From UBA8437 sp964646205 (GTDB lineage: Bacteria > Planctomycetota > Planctomycetia > Planctomycetales > Planctomycetaceae), in assembly GCA_964646205.1 (NCBI GenBank), contig CAZYAZ010000008.1:46626-110625 (forward strand): a stretch of 64,000 bases of DNA, in the 5' to 3' direction. This document shows, one piece after another, positions 60,545 through 64,000 of the stretch. The first letter of the stretch is position 1. Every line of letters starts with the position of its first letter. The position numbers were made by a program, and so were the translations under genes. The notes below the pieces were generated by a model. It was given only the letters and a program-made list of their open reading frames with translations, did no database searches and was not told where the DNA came from.

Positions 60545-62644
60545 ATGTCCGAACCGTCGCCTTCGTCGTCTGAGGGACAGCCTCCCAACGAGGGGGATGA
60601 GAGGCCGTCGGGCGGCTTTCCCAAGCAGCCAGGAGACGGGGAGCCCGACCGCAAAACACCGCCGGGTCTGGGGGGGCCACGCCCGTCGCCCGAGGACGGT
60701 TCGGCCCGACGGACGGGATCATCGTTTCCGTGGCTGGTTGTTGTCTTGATGTTGGGGATGCTGTTTTGGTGGTCCTGGCTGCGTTCTCCATCGAATTTTG
60801 GAGAGACGATCAGTTACAGCCAGTTTCGAGCGGAAATGGACAAGCCCAATCTCAAATCGGTCCGATTTCACGGAGAGATCGTCACCGGCGAATTCGCGGA
60901 GACTCCAAAATCCGATCCCGCTTTGCAGAAACAGTACCCCCCGGACGGAAAAGACCTGCGATTCAATACCGTTCTGCCGTCGGTGGGGATGCGGGACGCA
61001 GCGTTGCTGGAGCGGCTCGAGGCCCAGGGAGTTGAGGTGACCGCCGATCGGACGTCGGTTGGGATGGGGACCCAGGTGGCCGTCTGGTTGCTGATTCCAT
61101 TGGTTTTCATCCTTGGTTTCTGGTTTCTGATGCGACGATCGGGCGATTCGATGGGCGGAGGAATGCTCGGGAATTTTGCCAAGAGTCCGGCAAGGCGGTT
61201 TGAACCCGCGGCACAGACAACCACGTTCAATGATGTGGCGGCCATGGAACAGGCAAAGCTGGAGCTGCAGGAGGTGGTTTCGTTCCTGAAATCGCCAGAA
61301 CGGTACCGAAAGCTGGGGGCCGAAATACCTCGTGGCGTGTTGCTCAAGGGCCCCCCTGGCACGGGCAAGACGTTGCTGTCCAGAGCGACGGCCGGAGAGG
61401 CAGGGGTTCCCTTCTTTTCGATCAATGGATCTGAATTCATCCAGATGTTTGTCGGTGTGGGGGCGGGCCGGGTGAGAGATCTGTTCCGCACCGCGCGGGA
61501 ACACTCCCCCTGTATCATCTTCATTGATGAAATCGACGCGGTTGGTCGAATGAGGGGCGCCGGGTTCGGCGGGGGCCACGACGAACGTGAACAGACGCTC
61601 AACCAGATTCTCAGTGAGATGGACGGTTTTGATCGTTCCGACGCGGTCATTGTTTTGGCCGCCACCAATCGCCCGGATGTCCTGGACGAGGCCTTGTTGC
61701 GTCCAGGACGGTTTGATCGGCACATCACGATAGACCGGCCAGCTAAAGATGGTCGTGAGGCCATTCTGAAGGTGCATTGCCGTCGAGTCCCGCTGTCCGA
61801 CGACGTGGATCTCGGAGTGGTGGCAGGGGTCACGATAGGCTTGTCCGGAGCGGCCCTGAAGAACCTGGTCAACGAAGCGGCTTTGAGTGCGGCGCGCTCG
61901 GAGCGAACTCGGGTCACTCGTGAGGATTTCGAATACGCCCACGATCGCGTACTGATGGGGCCCAAACGGGAGGAAGTTCTCACCGAGGACGAGAGACGCC
62001 GGACGGCCTACCACGAGGCTGGGCATGCGTTGTTGGCGTGGCAGTTGCCCGAGGTGGATACGGTTCACAAGGTGACGGTGATTCCGCGTGGACCCGCACT
62101 GGGCGTCACGCAGTTGTTGCCCGAAGAGGAGTTGTACCACGTGGGGGAAAGTCGCCTGCATGCCCAGTTGGTGATGATGCTGGGCGGTCGCAGTGCCGAA
62201 AAACTCGTTTTTGACGAGTTTGGAGCGGGGGCTGAGGACGATCTGAGGCGAGCCACATCAATTGCACGACGGATGGTCGGACACTGGGGTATGAGTGAAC
62301 GCATCGGACCGGTGGCGTTTCGCCATGCGACGGATCAACCATTCCTCGGGAAGGAGTATCACGAACAGCGCGAATTCAGTGAGGAAACGGCACACGTGAT
62401 CGACCAGGAGGTGCAGGTGTTTCTGGAAACAGCGTCCCAACGGGCGTTCCAGATGCTCAGCGAGTCTCGGGAATCTCTCGAATTACTGGCCGAGACGCTT
62501 GTTGAACAGGAGGAGTTGGGGCGGGAGGACCTGGAACGTCTGTTGGGGCCCGCGGCTGGGTCGGAAGTCACCTCTGAATCAGTGGTTACGCCAAATGACG
62601 AAACGAATGATGGTGATGGGGCAGAGCCGGTTGAAAGAGATTGA
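60545..62644 (+). CDS. ftsH: ATP-dependent zinc metalloprotease FtsH
   Basis: A 699-residue membrane AAA protease that degrades misfolded membrane and regulatory proteins. A 55-residue Pro/Ser/Gly-rich cytoplasmic N-terminus is followed by a first helix (about 60-78), a periplasmic domain and a second helix (about 178-197). The AAA domain has LLKGPPGTGKTLLSRA, IIFIDEIDAVGRMRG and AATNRPDVLDEALLRPGRFDRH; the protease domain has the zinc motif YHEAGHALLAW and the third ligand in LGGRSAEKL...GAEDDL. The ATG at 60545 is preferred to the GTG one codon upstream. Its C-terminal tail is acidic. Confidence 0.95.
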   Translation: MSEPSPSSSEGQPPNEGDERPSGGFPKQPGDGEPDRKTPPGLGGPRPSPEDGSARRTGSSFPWLVVVLMLGMLFWWSWLRSPSNFGETISYSQFRAEMDKPNLKSVRFHGEIVTGEFAETPKSDPALQKQYPPDGKDLRFNTVLPSVGMRDAALLERLEAQGVEVTADRTSVGMGTQVAVWLLIPLVFILGFWFLMRRSGDSMGGGMLGNFAKSPARRFEPAAQTTTFNDVAAMEQAKLELQEVVSFLKSPERYRKLGAEIPRGVLLKGPPGTGKTLLSRATAGEAGVPFFSINGSEFIQMFVGVGAGRVRDLFRTAREHSPCIIFIDEIDAVGRMRGAGFGGGHDEREQTLNQILSEMDGFDRSDAVIVLAATNRPDVLDEALLRPGRFDRHITIDRPAKDGREAILKVHCRRVPLSDDVDLGVVAGVTIGLSGAALKNLVNEAALSAARSERTRVTREDFEYAHDRVLMGPKREEVLTEDERRRTAYHEAGHALLAWQLPEVDTVHKVTVIPRGPALGVTQLLPEEELYHVGESRLHAQLVMMLGGRSAEKLVFDEFGAGAEDDLRRATSIARRMVGHWGMSERIGPVAFRHATDQPFLGKEYHEQREFSEETAHVIDQEVQVFLETASQRAFQMLSESRESLELLAETLVEQEELGREDLERLLGPAAGSEVTSESVVTPNDETNDGDGAEPVERD

Positions 62645-62669
62645 CCGACCGAATGGCATGAGCTAAGCT
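62641..62669 (+). promoter_or_regulatory. Candidate promoter for the DEAD-box helicase
   Basis: TTGACC at 62641-62646 (overlapping the ftsH stop) and TAAGCT at 62664-62669 are 17 bases apart. It would give a leader of about 200 bases before the helicase start. Confidence 0.42.
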
Positions 62670-62873
62670 TTTTAGTGAGTCTGCGGTAGGGCTGCTATTG
62701 AGCCCCCGAACTGACCGCCGCCCCGCTTGGACGAGCAGCTGGTCTCTTGGTACTGCGGACGAAGCGGTGCTGGTCGACGATGCGACGTGGCAGTGGTCCA
62801 AGACGGTTAGAAGACGACGGAAAAAAAAGGCCGTCGCGTGAAAACGAACAGAAGAAATGGGAAGACGGAAATT

Positions 62874-64000
62874 GTGAGCGAACAGGAAAACACGGATACA
62901 ACAGGCGACACGGAGGGAGCGGAAACCCAGGCAGCGACCTTTGAAGGAATGGGTCTCAGCGAGGGGTCACTCAAGGCGTTGGAGCATGTCGGCTTCGAGA
63001 AACCGAGTCCGATCCAGGCGTCCTTTATTCCCAAGGCGATGACAGGCCGCGATTGTACTGGCCAGGCACACACGGGTACGGGGAAAACAGCAGCATTCGT
63101 TTTGCCGATCCTGGAAGCGATTGACCACGAAAAACCATACACCCAGGCTCTTGTTCTGGCACCGACCCGAGAGCTGGCCGACCAGGTCAAGAGCGAGGCC
63201 GAGCGATTGGCCTACACGTCACCGGTTCGTGTGTCCTGTTTTGTCGGGCAACGCGATATGGACCGGCAAATCAAACAACTGGAGCGAGGCGTCCAGGTGG
63301 CGGTCGGGACGCCGGGCCGCGTCAAGGATCTCAACAACCGGGGGCATCTTGTCTTCGACAACCTGAGAATCGTGGTGTTGGATGAAGCGGATCGCATGTT
63401 GGACATCGGGTTCGAACCGGAAATCCGCGACATCCTTCGCCGGTGTCCCACGGAGCGTCAGACGCTGTTGCTGTCGGCCACGCTGCCTCCATCGGTCGAA
63501 CGGCTTGCTAAGAAATACATGAAGAACGCCGACCGGGTGGATCTCTCGGGAGACGCCGTCGCGGTCGATTCGATCGATCAGTTCTATTGCACCGTTGATC
63601 CTGACCGAAAATTTGGGCTGCTGGTCAGGTTGCTTGGGCAGGAGTTGCCAAACCAGGTGATTGTGTTCACCCGGACCAAGCGTGGGGCCGATTCGTTGTA
63701 CCGCCGGTTTGCCGGAGGATTGCAGAATGTCGGCGTGATGCACGGTGACCTTCCACAATCGAAGCGGGAACGCGCTTTGAAAAGGTTCCGGGAAGGCCAG
63801 ATCCGATTGCTGATCGCGACCGATGTTGCCGGACGGGGAATTGATGTCAGCGCGGTGTCTCACATCGTCAATTACGACATTCCGGAATACCACGACGATT
63901 ACATTCACCGGATTGGCCGTACCGGCCGCATGACTTCGGCTGACAAGGGCCGCGCCTTCACTTTCGTGACTCGTGAGCAGGGTGACGAGTTGACCAGGAT
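62874..64000 (+). CDS. DEAD-box RNA helicase (3' truncated)
   Basis: The gene starts at 62874 (GTG, MSEQENTDTTGD) or at an in-frame GTG at 62838, and runs off the right edge without a stop. Motifs in order: the Q motif FEGMGLSEGSLKALEHVGFEKPSPIQ is shown in part (GLSEGSLKALEHVGFEKPSP), Walker A AHTGTGKTA, PTRELADQ, TPGRVKD, LDEADRML, LSATLPP, then IVFTRTKRGAD, ATDVAGRGIDV and HRIGRTGR. It unwinds short RNA duplexes in ribosome assembly or RNA decay. The downstream extension, if any, cannot be seen. It has a long leader. Confidence 0.92.
   Translation, partial: MSEQENTDTTGDTEGAETQAATFEGMGLSEGSLKALEHVGFEKPSPIQASFIPKAMTGRDCTGQAHTGTGKTAAFVLPILEAIDHEKPYTQALVLAPTRELADQVKSEAERLAYTSPVRVSCFVGQRDMDRQIKQLERGVQVAVGTPGRVKDLNNRGHLVFDNLRIVVLDEADRMLDIGFEPEIRDILRRCPTERQTLLLSATLPPSVERLAKKYMKNADRVDLSGDAVAVDSIDQFYCTVDPDRKFGLLVRLLGQELPNQVIVFTRTKRGADSLYRRFAGGLQNVGVMHGDLPQSKRERALKRFREGQIRLLIATDVAGRGIDVSAVSHIVNYDIPEYHDDYIHRIGRTGRMTSADKGRAFTFVTREQGDELTR

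Noticed and set aside
60719..62161. A 480-codon open frame antisense to ftsH, and another of 371 codons.
   Set aside because: Both are mirror frames of a certain ftsH gene in GC-rich DNA and have no protein-like motifs.
1..64000. CRISPR arrays, insertion sequences, phage genes, toxin-antitoxin or restriction systems.
   Set aside because: No direct repeats with regular spacing, transposase or integrase motifs, or paired small defence genes were seen on either strand.

Overview
The window comes from a GC-rich bacterium of the PVC group, almost certainly Planctomycetota and probably a metagenome-assembled scaffold (a run of exactly 100 Ns lies at 55978-56077). The evidence is family content: two DUF1501 proteins with twin-arginine leaders, a large PVC-type beta-propeller/HEAT/CxxCH heme protein, a fused SecDF, an ABC-2 permease fused to a CPBP protease, a secreted esterase of planctomycete type, the futalosine menaquinone genes mqnA and mqnC, and an outer-membrane lipid A set (ompH, lpxC, lpxA, two LptF/LptG permeases). 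About fifty protein genes are packed on both strands. I see no tRNA, rRNA, CRISPR array, transposase, phage gene or plasmid function. This is chromosomal core with a few lineage-specific genes.

Layout. 1-5.2 kb: the 3' part of secDF, then an SDR reductase, a secreted metallophosphoesterase and a dihydroorotase on the minus strand. 5.3-7.5 kb: a large esterase. 7.4-11.3 kb: a tight minus-strand run rpe > histidine-phosphatase-like > accD > Ser/Thr kinase > tsaB. 11.4-18.7 kb: gap, DUF1501, a luciferase-like oxidoreductase, an NHL propeller, an LRR membrane protein and the first LptF/G permease. 18.8-22.5 kb: ompH > lpxC > lpxA > Gfo/Idh/MocA oxidoreductase. 22.7-33.0 kb: a long minus-strand operon with mostly 4-base overlaps, mqnA > mqnC > ABC ATPase > ABC permease-CPBP fusion > amidohydrolase (candidate aminodeoxyfutalosine deaminase) > two unknown proteins > methyltransferase.

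33.3-45.6 kb: second DUF1501 gene with a clear intrinsic terminator, second LptF/G permease, two small exported or membrane proteins, an HExxH secreted protein, hemX-hemA, the PVC heme protein and an acidic secreted protein. 45.7-50.7 kb: queA, a glycosyltransferase, rsmH, a LysM membrane protein and a small FtsL-like membrane protein. 50.8-54.9 kb: the glycolate oxidase operon glcD-glcE-glcF with overlapping genes. 54.9-64 kb: a primary-type sigma factor, ribosomal protein S1 with an acidic repeat tail broken by the gap, a DUF4432 sugar-binding protein, a family 2 glycosyltransferase, ftsH and the start of a DEAD-box helicase.

The observations most worth checking are: a phosphoglycerate-mutase-fold protein that has lost both catalytic histidines, embedded in a housekeeping operon; the mqnA-mqnC operon that brings an ABC exporter/protease fusion, a likely MqnX deaminase and two unknown proteins together; a Gfo/Idh/MocA enzyme translationally coupled to lpxA (GnnA-like position); a kinase with an HRDxC loop; the S1 acidic repeat; and a recurring promoter pattern of TTGnnn, 17 bases, TAnnnT. 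I did not find a convincing wholly new defence or mobile system.
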